Source: CAWKKW01 sp963850345 (GTDB lineage Bacteria > Acidobacteriota > Terriglobia > Terriglobales > Acidobacteriaceae). Taken from it: a stretch of 64,000 nt of DNA. Shown here in pieces: positions 9,814 to 18,379 of the stretch. Where the stretch lies: NCBI GenBank assembly GCA_963850345.1, contig CAWKKW010000009.1, forward strand, positions 186,001 through 250,000. The letters are read 5' to 3'. The stretch's first letter is position 1. Each line of letters starts with the position of its first letter. Both the position numbers and the translations under genes were made by a program. The notes beneath the pieces were generated by a model. The model did not search any database. It saw only the letters and a list, made by a program, of their open reading frames with translations, and was not told the origin of the DNA.

Positions 9814-10601
9814 CGATGGTCCTCAAGCGCGAAGATCGATTCAGGAGTCGCCAGGACCGGGTTCGAAAAGGTGAACACCGGCGAGGTGCGAAAACCATGT
9901 TTCGCCAGCCAACAATCGCGGGTCGTTCGTATCACGCCAACCCCGTACTGCAGGCTGCGCTTGAAGTTAATGGACGACGCTTCGGGAAAGTACCGGGTCG
10001 GGCAGGAGATCTCACCGATGCGCGCCTTGAGCAGAATGCACTGCGCAAGCACCTGGTTATCGAAGACAAAGTCGTCTGAATTGTTGCGCAGCGGTAGCGA
10101 GTGCAGCACCTCGCGACTGAACGCACGAAAGCCTGTGTGGTACTCAGAAAGCCGTACGCCCAGCGTGACGTTCTGAAAACCGGTTAGAAGCCGGTTCGAA
10201 ATGTACTTGTACTTTGGCATGCCGCCTTTAAGGGCGTGGCCGCCGAGAATCCTTGAACCGAGTACGACGTCGTAGGTGCCGAACGCAATCATGCTGGCCA
10301 TCGCCGTCACCAGCAGCGGCGAGTACTGATAGTCGGGGTGGATCATCACCACCACATCGGCTCCGTGTGCCAGGGCGCGCGCGTAACAGGTCTTCTGATT
10401 GCCGCCATAGCCGGTGTTGCGTTCGTGCACAGCCACTGTAAGGCCGAGCGACCGCGCCAGGTTGGCTGTCCCGTCCGTGCTGCCGTCGTCCACGAGAATG
10501 CTCTCATCGACGACGTCAGGGATCTCGCGAACTGTGGCGGCAAGCGTCTTCTCCGCGTTATACGCGGGCATCACAACGACGATGCGTTTTCCATTGATCA
10601 T
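9810..10601 (-). CDS. Family 2 glycosyltransferase (DPM1/polyprenyl-phosphate type)
   Basis: The 263-residue protein starts with the GT2 GT-A fold: VVVMPAYNAEKTLAATV, ESILVDDGSTDGT (nucleotide-binding DDGS), then DVVVMIHPDYQYSPL in the DxD region and GSRILGGHALKGGMPKYKY. It resembles cytoplasmic polyprenyl-phosphate mannosyl/glucosyl transferases. No strong membrane segment is present, so membrane attachment probably comes through the coupled polytopic protein. A sigma70-like promoter lies 30-60 bases upstream. Donor sugar and acceptor cannot be read from sequence. Confidence 0.88.
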   Translation of the reverse strand: MINGKRIVVVMPAYNAEKTLAATVREIPDVVDESILVDDGSTDGTANLARSLGLTVAVHERNTGYGGNQKTCYARALAHGADVVVMIHPDYQYSPLLVTAMASMIAFGTYDVVLGSRILGGHALKGGMPKYKYISNRLLTGFQNVTLGVRLSEYHTGFRAFSREVLHSLPLRNNSDDFVFDNQVLAQCILLKARIGEISCPTRYFPEASSINFKRSLQYGVGVIRTTRDCWLAKHGFRTSPVFTFSNPVLATPESIFALEDHR

Positions 10602-10631
10602 GCGTCAGGGAAGTACGACTACGAGCCTTTA

Positions 10632-10660
10632 ACTATATGGATTGCATTCCGCCGAGGCAA
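10632..10660 (-). promoter_or_regulatory. Sigma70-like promoter for the GT2/membrane-protein operon
   Basis: On the minus strand, TTGCCT (10660-10655) is followed after exactly 17 bases by TATAGT (10637-10632). The inferred start site is near 10625, giving a leader of about 25 bases before the GT2 ATG. Confidence 0.5.
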
Positions 10661-10786
10661 GCCAGATACGTTGCCTGCAACCGTCAGATAAAAGACGCCA
10701 AAACAGGCGAAATGTTGGGTGGGCGAGGAATTTGGTTTTAGCTCCCGCTCTGAACCTTGTGAAGTGGCAGATACCATGCGACGCGG

Positions 10787-12532
10787 TTAGTGGCCCCGGT
10801 AGCGTCCGAGCACGTCCTCAAGAGTCACCACGCCTTCCAGCTTGCCCCGGCTGGCGCGATTGTGCACCGGTAGCAGAGGCCAGCGTGGGAAATACGGCAG
10901 CGCGCTGTCGAGCGCCATATCGGGGAACAGCGTAGGTGTGCGGTCTTCTTTGAGCACCCGCCGGAGCGGGGTGTCGGGAGTGAACGCTGCCATGGCGCTG
11001 GTGAGCTCGACGACCGGCATGGCGTACCAGAGGCCCTCCCACGTGCGCACCAAAAGGGTAGAGGACTGGAATGCATCGACGGTGGCTGAGGCGCTGGCAA
11101 GGGTCTCGACGTCCTGCACAATCGGCACATCGATCGGTCGAAGCGCATCTTCCAGGTGCAGCGCAATCTCCTCGCGCTGCTCCTCCATCGAAGGCAGGTC
11201 GAGGCCGTCCTGATGGGTGAAGACTTCGAAGATAGGCACCGGCTGCAGGCTGCGCGCTAGCAGATATGCGATGGTGTTAGCCAGAATCACCGGCAGAATG
11301 ATGGAGTAATTCCCGCTCACCTCGAGCACCATGAACACCGAGGTCAAGGGCGCGCGGAGGAACCCGGCGAAGAGGACGCCCATACCCACCAGGGCGTAGG
11401 ATCCGACCGCGCCAGTGAAGTGGGGGAAGAACATCTTCTCAAACGACCCGACCGCAGCCCCTAACATCGCTCCGATGAAGAGCGTGGGCGCGAACATGCC
11501 TCCCGGCGTGCCGCTGCTGAAGGAAAGCGTGGTTGCCAGGATCTTGAGCAAACCTAGCGCCAGCAGCATCTTCCAGGCGAACTGGCCGTGCATGGCCTGG
11601 TCAATCACGCCATAACCAGGGCCCATGACCTGGGGAAATCCGAAGTAGCCGATGCAGCCGACCATCAAACCGGCCAGGGCGGGCTGGGCGAAGTGGGTCC
11701 AACGGCGCATAGAGCGCAGACGCGGGCGCAGGTAACCCAATGCTCTCGAGAAGATGAGCGCCGCGATGCCGCCCATCACGCCGAGGACCGCATACGCGGT
11801 CAGTTCGCGGGGATCGCGGAGGGTAACGCTGGGAATGCGGAACATCGGTTCCGGACCCCAGAACCAGCGAGCGACGACGACACTTGAAATAGCGGCCAAC
11901 ACGACGGAGCCCAGAACCGCGGCACTCCATTTGCCGATGACTTCTTCAATCACAAACAGAATGGCCGAGATAGGCGCATTGAAGGCGGCAGCGAGGCCGG
12001 CCGCCGCGCCGACTGGAGCGAAGAGCCGCAGCCGTTCGCGAGAGAGCCGGAGCCTTCGACTGACGACCGAGGCAACGCCTGCGCCGATCTGAAGCGAGGG
12101 GTCCTCAGGCCCGAGCGAATGGCCGCACCCGATGCCAATCGCAGATGTGATGAACTTGCCGATCATCGTCTTCGACGAGATGAAACCGTTGTAGATGTAG
12201 AGCGCCGCCTTGGTCTGGTTCACGCCGCTGCCGCGCGCCTGGGGGAAGAACATCTGCACCATGAAGGCGACCAGCAATCCAGCCGCGCAGGGAACAAACA
12301 GCAGGCGGTATTGGCCGGGATGAGGCGCGGAGCCGAGGGTGAGGATCTGGATCCACTCGATGGCCATTCGAAAGGCGACCACCAGCAGACCGGACATGAT
12401 GCCGATGAAGATAGACAGCACCAGGAAGAGCCGCTCTTCACGGGTGGGGGCGATCTTGTGGAGATCGATGGGAGCTTCTACCGGAGCAGGCGCTACCTGC
12501 GCTGCGATTGCCGGCGGCTGTTCCAGCTTCAT
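10787..12532 (-). CDS. ClC-family chloride channel/transporter with CBS-like C terminus
   Basis: This is a 581-residue ClC protein of the inner membrane. Selectivity-filter elements are present: GSGVN (101-105), GHSLGPEDPSLQIG (about 137-150; Glu143 at the gating-glutamate position) and GTPGGMFAPTLFIGAMLG. FNAPISAILFVIEE supplies the internal proton-path glutamate seen in exchangers, so Cl-/H+ antiport is plausible. The usual GREGP is GPEDP here. Two CBS-like modules follow (about 450-581). I start at ATG 12532 because it overlaps the upstream TPR gene's stop as ATGA; a longer frame to 12604 lacks family residues. Confidence 0.9.
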   Translation of the reverse strand: MKLEQPPAIAAQVAPAPVEAPIDLHKIAPTREERLFLVLSIFIGIMSGLLVVAFRMAIEWIQILTLGSAPHPGQYRLLFVPCAAGLLVAFMVQMFFPQARGSGVNQTKAALYIYNGFISSKTMIGKFITSAIGIGCGHSLGPEDPSLQIGAGVASVVSRRLRLSRERLRLFAPVGAAAGLAAAFNAPISAILFVIEEVIGKWSAAVLGSVVLAAISSVVVARWFWGPEPMFRIPSVTLRDPRELTAYAVLGVMGGIAALIFSRALGYLRPRLRSMRRWTHFAQPALAGLMVGCIGYFGFPQVMGPGYGVIDQAMHGQFAWKMLLALGLLKILATTLSFSSGTPGGMFAPTLFIGAMLGAAVGSFEKMFFPHFTGAVGSYALVGMGVLFAGFLRAPLTSVFMVLEVSGNYSIILPVILANTIAYLLARSLQPVPIFEVFTHQDGLDLPSMEEQREEIALHLEDALRPIDVPIVQDVETLASASATVDAFQSSTLLVRTWEGLWYAMPVVELTSAMAAFTPDTPLRRVLKEDRTPTLFPDMALDSALPYFPRWPLLPVHNRASRGKLEGVVTLEDVLGRYRGH

Positions 12533-13737
12533 TGCTCCTCCACCAGGTCGGGGTTCTGGGCAATCTTGAGCAGAAGCGCATCGTCTCCGGTCGGAGCGCC
12601 ACATTGCTCGGCGGTGACCTTTTCCGTGTCGTAGATCAGCTGAAGCTCGGCGTCTTGCAGGGCTGGATTCCGTTCCAGTTCGGTCGTGGTGGGGCGGTGC
12701 ACGTCCTGTTGCCAGCGCGTCGCGAGATCAAGGAGCGATTGCGGATTATGCCTCTGGGGGTTGGCTGCCGCCGAACCACTACAGCTGGTAAAGCGGCTCT
12801 CCGCCAGGCTGCGGTCGTGAAGGATCCGCTCGGCGCGTCCTCGTGGGGCAAGTTGCTGGGAGGGATAGAGCAGCAAGAGCCGGGTGGATTGGTCGATGAG
12901 GCTGCGATCCTGGTCGCGAGCCGCCTTCTCCTCTTTTGAGGAATCCGGGTGGCTCAAGGCACGCTCCATGTACTGTTTGGCTTGAAGAAACCGGCCCATG
13001 GCGAATGCCGAGCGGCCCGCTCCTTCCAGAGCTGCGAGCCGGACTGGACGCTGCCGCAACACGGAACGGTAGATCTCAAGCGCGTCGGAGGGGTCCTGCG
13101 CGGTCAGCAGCAGGGCGGCGATTTGCATGCGGACGGAGGGATCATCGGGCGCGTTCCCGGCGGCGATCAGCAGTTCGCTGCGAGCCTGGTCCATTTGCTG
13201 CCGGTCCAGCAGGAATTTCACCAGCTCAAGCCGCACCTCTCTGCGCCGAATCGAGCCGTCGCCCTGCCAGGTTCCGTCGATGGATGCCTGGTAGTAGCGC
13301 ATGGCGGCAGGCTGGTTTCCTTCCCTTACTGCGAGCCTGGCGAGCGCGAGGTTGATATGGCCGTTTCCGGGCTCCGTGTCCCAAAGGGTGTTGAAGTAGG
13401 CAGAGGCTTCCTGCAAGCGGCCTGCCGCTGCCAGCGCAGTCGCCAGTTCAATCTCAATGTCACGGTCCGCGGGAGAGTATTGCAGTGCGGAGCGCAGTGC
13501 GTCGACCGCATCCGCAGGGCGGTTGGCACGCAGTGCCGCCTCTCCACGTACGCGCCATCGTGTTCCGAGGGCTGCGCGGTGGTTAGAGAACGACCGGAAC
13601 AGCGCCCATGTGGCAACGAACAATGCCACCGTGATGGCCAGGAGGCTGAGCAGCGCCAGCGAATCCCGCATAATCAATTGTCGTTTCTGGAGCCGCTCTT
13701 GTGGCGTTAATGCGGATTTAAAGGCGAGTACTGACAT
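12529..13737 (-). CDS. TPR protein with single N-terminal membrane anchor
   Basis: The 402-residue product has a short cytoplasmic N terminus, one membrane helix (about 28-48, LALLSLLAITVALFVATWAL) and tetratricopeptide repeats over about 55-280 (for example ALRANRPADAVDALRSALQY). The C-terminal 120 residues are charged and have no recognisable domain. The topology puts the repeats outside the cytoplasm, where they would serve as protein scaffold. Its stop overlaps the ClC start by four bases, so both proteins come from one transcript; a functional link is not established. Divergent from larE across 192 bases. Confidence 0.75.
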   Translation of the reverse strand: MSVLAFKSALTPQERLQKRQLIMRDSLALLSLLAITVALFVATWALFRSFSNHRAALGTRWRVRGEAALRANRPADAVDALRSALQYSPADRDIEIELATALAAAGRLQEASAYFNTLWDTEPGNGHINLALARLAVREGNQPAAMRYYQASIDGTWQGDGSIRRREVRLELVKFLLDRQQMDQARSELLIAAGNAPDDPSVRMQIAALLLTAQDPSDALEIYRSVLRQRPVRLAALEGAGRSAFAMGRFLQAKQYMERALSHPDSSKEEKAARDQDRSLIDQSTRLLLLYPSQQLAPRGRAERILHDRSLAESRFTSCSGSAAANPQRHNPQSLLDLATRWQQDVHRPTTTELERNPALQDAELQLIYDTEKVTAEQCGAPTGDDALLLKIAQNPDLVEEQ

Positions 13738-13929
13738 TCCCGTCCAATTTACTTTAGTCTGATGGCGAAAGCTCTGCCAACGGTGCTTGAACCCGGCTCC
13801 CCCAATTCTGAGGCTCGCGAGCTTCTCCTGTCAGGGCGCGCTCGTGCCGGGAACGAAAAAATGGCATCCTAAAGCCAAGGAACTCCACGTAGACGACGGT
13901 GGGGCAGGGCTGCAGGAGACTGGACGCAC

Positions 13930-14814
13930 ATGGAAGCTTCAGACAAGAAGCGCAGGTTAGAGGAGCGGCTGCGCGAGTTGGGCAGCGTGATCGTTGCCTA
14001 CTCGGGTGGGATTGATTCCGCCTACCTCGCCTACGCCGCGCATCAAGTCCTGGGCGAACGAATGATCGCGGTACTGGCCGACTCTGCCAGCCTCGCCCGC
14101 AGCCAGTTCCAGGATGCCATCCTGTTCGCGGAGGAAAATCAAATTCCCTTTCGCAGCGTCCAGACGCAGGAACTGGAGCGCGAAGCCTACGCAGTGAATG
14201 GGCCGGATCGCTGCTTTCACTGCAAGGATGAGCTGTTTACGGTGCTCGAGGCTGACCGGCTTCGCATCGGATTTGCCGCGGTCGCGTATGGGCTGAATGT
14301 CGACGATAAGCGCGACTTCCGACCCGGACATCGCGCGGCGGCTGAACATCATGTTGCCGCACCTCTAGCCGAAGCCGGGCTGACCAAGGAAGACGTACGC
14401 GCGCTGGCTCGCGAAGCCGGGCTGCGTGTCTGGGATAAACCTGCCTCCGCCTGCCTGTCGTCACGCGTGGAATATGGACGCCGAGTGACGCCGGAAGCGC
14501 TGCTGATGATTGAGAAAGCAGAGGACGCGCTTCGACTGCTCGGCCTGCGCCGTTTCCGAGTGCGCCATCACGGCACGGTCGCCCGGGTCGAGATTGCCGA
14601 AGAAGAACTGCCCGCTGCGCTGAACGTTAAACTCTTCAAGCAAATGGCGGGTGCGGTGCGTGAGGCAGGCTTCCAGTACGTAGCCGTCGATTGCGAAGGA
14701 TACCGCTCCGGGTCGATGAACGAGATTCTCCCCGTTGAGGTGCTGTTGCGCTCGGCCGGGCACCAAGACCGGGACGCTTCAGAGACTCCGGTCGCGGAAG
14801 CAGTGAGGAGTTAG
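13930..14814 (+). CDS. larE: LarE, sulfur transferase for nickel-pincer cofactor
   Basis: This 294-residue PP-loop ATPase adenylates the carboxylates of pyridinium-3,5-biscarboxylate mononucleotide and inserts sulfur, a step of nickel-pincer nucleotide synthesis. The PP-loop SGGIDS is at residues 25-30. Cysteines occur at 95 and 98 (CFHC) and at 175 (PASACLSSR). A single Cys corresponding to 175 is sacrificed in Lactiplantibacillus LarE. The three-Cys arrangement matches the subtype proposed to bind an iron-sulfur cluster and recycle sulfur, which I infer here. AGGAG lies upstream of the ATG. It leads a larE-larC-larB operon. Confidence 0.93.
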   Translation: MEASDKKRRLEERLRELGSVIVAYSGGIDSAYLAYAAHQVLGERMIAVLADSASLARSQFQDAILFAEENQIPFRSVQTQELEREAYAVNGPDRCFHCKDELFTVLEADRLRIGFAAVAYGLNVDDKRDFRPGHRAAAEHHVAAPLAEAGLTKEDVRALAREAGLRVWDKPASACLSSRVEYGRRVTPEALLMIEKAEDALRLLGLRRFRVRHHGTVARVEIAEEELPAALNVKLFKQMAGAVREAGFQYVAVDCEGYRSGSMNEILPVEVLLRSAGHQDRDASETPVAEAVRS

Positions 14815-14823
14815 CTCGACCGT

Positions 14824-16251
14824 ATGCGCATTGCTTATATTGAATGTTTTGCCGGAATCAGCGGAGACATGTTGCTGGGTGCGTTGGTCCAGGCGGGTGT
14901 CTCCCCTGCACTGTTGCAGCGCACGGTTGAGGATCTGAACCTTGGCGCCACCTTGCGACTGTCCACGGTGGATCGAAGCGGTGTTCGCGCGACCAAGGTC
15001 GATGTGCTGGTGAATGGAGCGATAACGGACCAGGTCCAGACTGCTGCTGAGACTGGCGGCGAAAATGGGCACTTTCATCCAGTTCACGAGCATGATGAGG
15101 TGACTTCTGACCACCACCATCATGATCACAAGCATGCTGATGAGAACCATTCTCATTCGGTATCTTCCGCGGTCAGCCATTCGCATTCGCATACGCACGA
15201 ACATTCGCATGGGGACCAGGCAGAAGCGTCCGCGAGTTCGCACGCCCATAGCCACGAACATTCGCACACCCATGGCCGAAGCCTGTCGCAGATTCGTACT
15301 CTGATCGCGAACTCCGGGATTGCTGCCGATGCCAGGCACTTAGCGACGCGCACGTTCGAGTTACTCGGCGAGTCCGAAGCGAAGATCCACAACGTTCCCG
15401 TCGAGCAGGTGCACTTCCATGAAGTCGGCGCCGTCGATGCGATCATCGATATTGTGTGTGCTTCCGTGGGCCTCTGTTCGCTGGGCGTAGATCAGTGGGT
15501 CTGTTCGCCGCTCAACGTGGGTGGCGGCTTTGTGGAGTGTGCGCATGGGAAGTTCCCGGTACCCGCGCCCGCCACGGCCGACCTGCTGCGCGGTGCTCCG
15601 ACTTACTCTTCCGGGATACAGATGGAGTTAGTAACTCCTACCGGTGCTGCCCTGCTTCGAGCGCTGGGCTGCAGCTATGGACCCTCTCCGCTGATGCGCG
15701 TGAACACGATCGGCTACGGAGCCGGAACGCGCAACCCGAAGCGGTTTGCAAACGTGGTCCGCATCCAACTGGGTGAGAGCGACGTCGCAACCAACTTCCC
15801 GACCGAGACTGTCACCGTGCTTGAATGTGCGATTGATGATCAGAGTCCGCAAGTGCTCGCGCATGCGATGCAACTGGCGCTTGAGCGTGGCGCGCTCGAC
15901 GTGATGACGCAGGCGGTCCAGATGAAGAAGAATCGCTTAGGCACGTTGCTGACGGTGCTGTGCAGGCCGTCTCAGAAAGACGAAATGCAGGTGCTTCTGT
16001 TTCGCGAGACCAGCACCATCGGCATTCGCGTACGGCAGGAGGAGCGAGTCTATCTCAAGCGCGAAAGCGTCGAAGTGGCGACGGAATACGGCGTGGTGCG
16101 CGTCAAGATCGGTTCCGCGCACGGCGAGCAACTCAACGCCATGCCCGAATATGAAGACTGCCGCGCTATCGCCGCGGCCCACGGAGTTCCTTTGAAACAA
16201 GTAATGCAGACGGTGCTGGCCGCATTGGCTGAGACCAAGGTGCAGGCATGA
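14824..16251 (+). CDS. larC: LarC, nickel insertion cyclometallase with His-rich insert
   Basis: LarC inserts nickel into the pincer ligand using CTP. The 475-residue protein has the expected N terminus (MRIAYIECFAGISGDMLLGAL) and the LarC2-like C-terminal half (from about residue 330). In Lactiplantibacillus plantarum these are two frames joined by programmed frameshifting; here they are one continuous frame. Residues 83-150 are a low-complexity insert with about 24 histidines, a likely nickel or zinc store. It lies 9 bases after larE and overlaps larB by four bases. Confidence 0.93.
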   Translation: MRIAYIECFAGISGDMLLGALVQAGVSPALLQRTVEDLNLGATLRLSTVDRSGVRATKVDVLVNGAITDQVQTAAETGGENGHFHPVHEHDEVTSDHHHHDHKHADENHSHSVSSAVSHSHSHTHEHSHGDQAEASASSHAHSHEHSHTHGRSLSQIRTLIANSGIAADARHLATRTFELLGESEAKIHNVPVEQVHFHEVGAVDAIIDIVCASVGLCSLGVDQWVCSPLNVGGGFVECAHGKFPVPAPATADLLRGAPTYSSGIQMELVTPTGAALLRALGCSYGPSPLMRVNTIGYGAGTRNPKRFANVVRIQLGESDVATNFPTETVTVLECAIDDQSPQVLAHAMQLALERGALDVMTQAVQMKKNRLGTLLTVLCRPSQKDEMQVLLFRETSTIGIRVRQEERVYLKRESVEVATEYGVVRVKIGSAHGEQLNAMPEYEDCRAIAAAHGVPLKQVMQTVLAALAETKVQA

Positions 16252-17066
16252 ACCGCGATTCGATTCTCGATTTACTCAGCCGTGTGCAGTCCGGGCTTGT
16301 CACTACAGAAGACGCCGCTCAGCAACTCTCCAAGCTTCCTTTTGAAGACGCCGGCTTCGCCAAGATCGATCATCATCGCGCGTTGCGTCTCGGCCTGCCA
16401 GAGGTCATCTTCGCTGCGGGCAAGACTCCGGAGCACGTTGCCGAGATCTTCTTCCGCATGACGCGTGTTGGCAGTGATGTGCTGGCAACCAGAGCGAACG
16501 CCGAAGCCTACAGGGCGGTGAGCAAACTTGTTCCGGAGGCGCAGTATCACGAAGTGGCTCGGACCATCTCCTTGCGACAAACACCCGGCAAGGGAACTCT
16601 CGGTCCGATTGCCGTGCTCTGCGCAGGAACGAGCGATCTTCCAGTAGCCGAAGAAGCGGCCACGACCGCCGAGGTAATGGGCGTCGAGGTGGATCGCGTG
16701 TACGACGTGGGTGTCGCCGGATTGCATCGGCTGCTGTCGCAGAGTGACGTGCTGGCCCGCGCGCGTGCGGTGATCGTCTGTGCCGGCATGGAAGGCGCAT
16801 TACCCAGCGTGGTGGGCGGCCTGGTGGGCGCACCGGTGATCGCGGTGCCGACGAGCATCGGCTATGGAGCGGCCTTTGGCGGCGTGGCTGCGCTGCTCGG
16901 CATGCTCAACTCCTGCTCCCCAAATGTATGCGTGGTTAATATCGACAACGGCTTTGGGGCCGCGTATGTGGCTACGATGATTGTCCGCACAAAGGACCGC
17001 GCAGAGTCGCAGCAGCAGGAATTGCAGGTCTCTCAGAAGAAGATGGACCCGGTGAGCGCCGACTAA
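16248..17066 (+). CDS. larB: LarB, NaAD carboxylase/hydrolase of pincer cofactor synthesis
   Basis: LarB carboxylates C5 of nicotinic acid adenine dinucleotide and hydrolyses it, the first pincer-cofactor step. The 272-residue protein has the PurE-like C-terminal half (from about 118: GPIAVLCAGTSDLPVAEEAATTA, then a Gly-rich region through GYGAAFGGVAALLGMLNSC). The ATG overlaps the larC stop (ATGA). All three biosynthetic genes are therefore present, but no LarA-type user enzyme is in the window. Confidence 0.94.
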   Translation: MNRDSILDLLSRVQSGLVTTEDAAQQLSKLPFEDAGFAKIDHHRALRLGLPEVIFAAGKTPEHVAEIFFRMTRVGSDVLATRANAEAYRAVSKLVPEAQYHEVARTISLRQTPGKGTLGPIAVLCAGTSDLPVAEEAATTAEVMGVEVDRVYDVGVAGLHRLLSQSDVLARARAVIVCAGMEGALPSVVGGLVGAPVIAVPTSIGYGAAFGGVAALLGMLNSCSPNVCVVNIDNGFGAAYVATMIVRTKDRAESQQQELQVSQKKMDPVSAD

Positions 17067-17150
17067 GTAAACGGTCAACCCGCAACAATCCCTTGACATC
17101 TCACCGAATCGCTTGGATTCTGGGAACCTGACTCTCGTCAAGGGGCGCCA

Positions 17151-18104
17151 ATGGCATCGACTGTCTGGAAGGGCTACATCTCGTTCGGGTTGGTTTCAGT
17201 ACCGATCCGCCTGTTTGTGGCGGCGCGGGAATCGCACATCAGCTTCCACCAGATCCACGAGGTGTGCAACACGCGCATCAAGCAGCAGCTCTTCTGCCCT
17301 ACCTGCGAACGCGTGGTGGAGCGCAGCGAGTTGGCCAAAGGGTATCCCCTCGACAAAGAGACCAATGTGCTGGTCACCGCAGACGAGTTGCGCGCGCTCG
17401 AGGCCGGTTCGTCTGAATCGATGGAGATCGTGCAGTTTGTAAAGCTGCAGGATGTAGACCCCATCTATTATCAGACGTCGTATTACACCGTCGCGGAGGA
17501 GCCCGGCCGACGCGCCTACGCACTCATGTTGCAAGGCATGCAGCAGCTTCAACTGGCCGCGGTTGCGAAGATCACGTTGCACCAGCGCGAACAACTGGTG
17601 CTGGTCCGCCCCTACCATCGCGGGTTGGTGTTACACACTCTTTACTACCCCGCGGAAGTGCGCGAGATCGCTGAGTATGGCCGCGATGAGCAGATGACCC
17701 TGCAGACGCAGGAGGTCTCTCTCGCTGAACAGTTCATGACCCAGTTGACAGGCGGATTTCAGCCAGAGGCATTTAAGGACGAATACGAAGAACGGGTGAT
17801 GAAGCTGATCGAGAGCAAGGGAGCGGGAAGAACGCAGCCGGCAGACGCGGCGCCTCGCAAGCACCTGGCTCCGGTCATCAACCTGATGGACGCTTTGAAG
17901 AAGAGCATCGAGGCCAAGCAGGCCGCCGGCCAAGCTGGTATAACGAGAATGGCGGCCCCACCTTCACCTGAGCCTGAGACTGCACATGCGGCAGTGGCTC
18001 AAGTCGCGCCGCTTCCGCAGCCGATCACCGCCGAAGCAGATAAGAAGTCCCCGCAGCGCGCGACCGCTTCCAGGGAGAAGCCGCGCAGCCGCAAGCGCGC
18101 GTAG
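17151..18104 (+). CDS. ku: Ku protein for non-homologous end joining
   Basis: Bacterial Ku homodimers encircle DNA ends and recruit LigD. The 317 residues begin with the conserved VWKGYISFGLVSVPIRLF and contain the Ku core to about residue 235, including FCPTCERVVERSELAKGY. A low-complexity Ala/Pro tail follows and ends in the basic SREKPRSRKRA, like DNA-binding C termini of other bacterial Ku proteins. No ligD is in the window. It stands 84 bases after larB on the same strand, with no evident functional tie. Confidence 0.93.
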   Translation: MASTVWKGYISFGLVSVPIRLFVAARESHISFHQIHEVCNTRIKQQLFCPTCERVVERSELAKGYPLDKETNVLVTADELRALEAGSSESMEIVQFVKLQDVDPIYYQTSYYTVAEEPGRRAYALMLQGMQQLQLAAVAKITLHQREQLVLVRPYHRGLVLHTLYYPAEVREIAEYGRDEQMTLQTQEVSLAEQFMTQLTGGFQPEAFKDEYEERVMKLIESKGAGRTQPADAAPRKHLAPVINLMDALKKSIEAKQAAGQAGITRMAAPPSPEPETAHAAVAQVAPLPQPITAEADKKSPQRATASREKPRSRKRA

Positions 18105-18150
18105 CCAGATCTCTGGCCTTAGGCCAAGTGGTTCGCTGAGATCCGTTCGG

Positions 18151-18303
18151 TCACAGAAGCCCTGAATTCCTGCGCTCTACGAGGTGTCGGGGCGGCAGGA
18201 AGCCGGGGATCATGGGCTTGAAGGGCGGCACGTGCAGGGGCCAGCGCGGCATGAGCCCCAGTCCGACGAGGCTCCTTTGAGCTTCCGGCGTGATGCCAGT
18301 CAC
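18151..18303 (-). other. Possible 50-codon ORF or gene remnant
   Basis: Between Ku and the stress-protein gene the minus strand has a frame from GTG (18303) to TGA (18151). Its residues look non-random (ITPEAQRSLVGLGL and a Pro-rich stretch near GFLPPRHLVERR). I recognise no family and see no clear ribosome site. It could be a decayed gene end. Confidence 0.2.
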
Positions 18304-18379
18304 AAACGCCCGTAATTTCCATCACTGTTACTCTGCGCCCGTAGCCGCACACTGGTGTCGTACATCAGGGGATTCAGCT

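Noticed and set aside
15070..15273. Repetitive DNA in larC considered as a CRISPR-like or satellite repeat
   Set aside because: The repetition comes from His/Ser codons inside an intact frame; units are irregular and there are no spacers.
17151..18104. Complete NHEJ (ku-ligD) operon
   Set aside because: Only Ku is present; no LigD polymerase, ligase or nuclease domain is encoded in the window.
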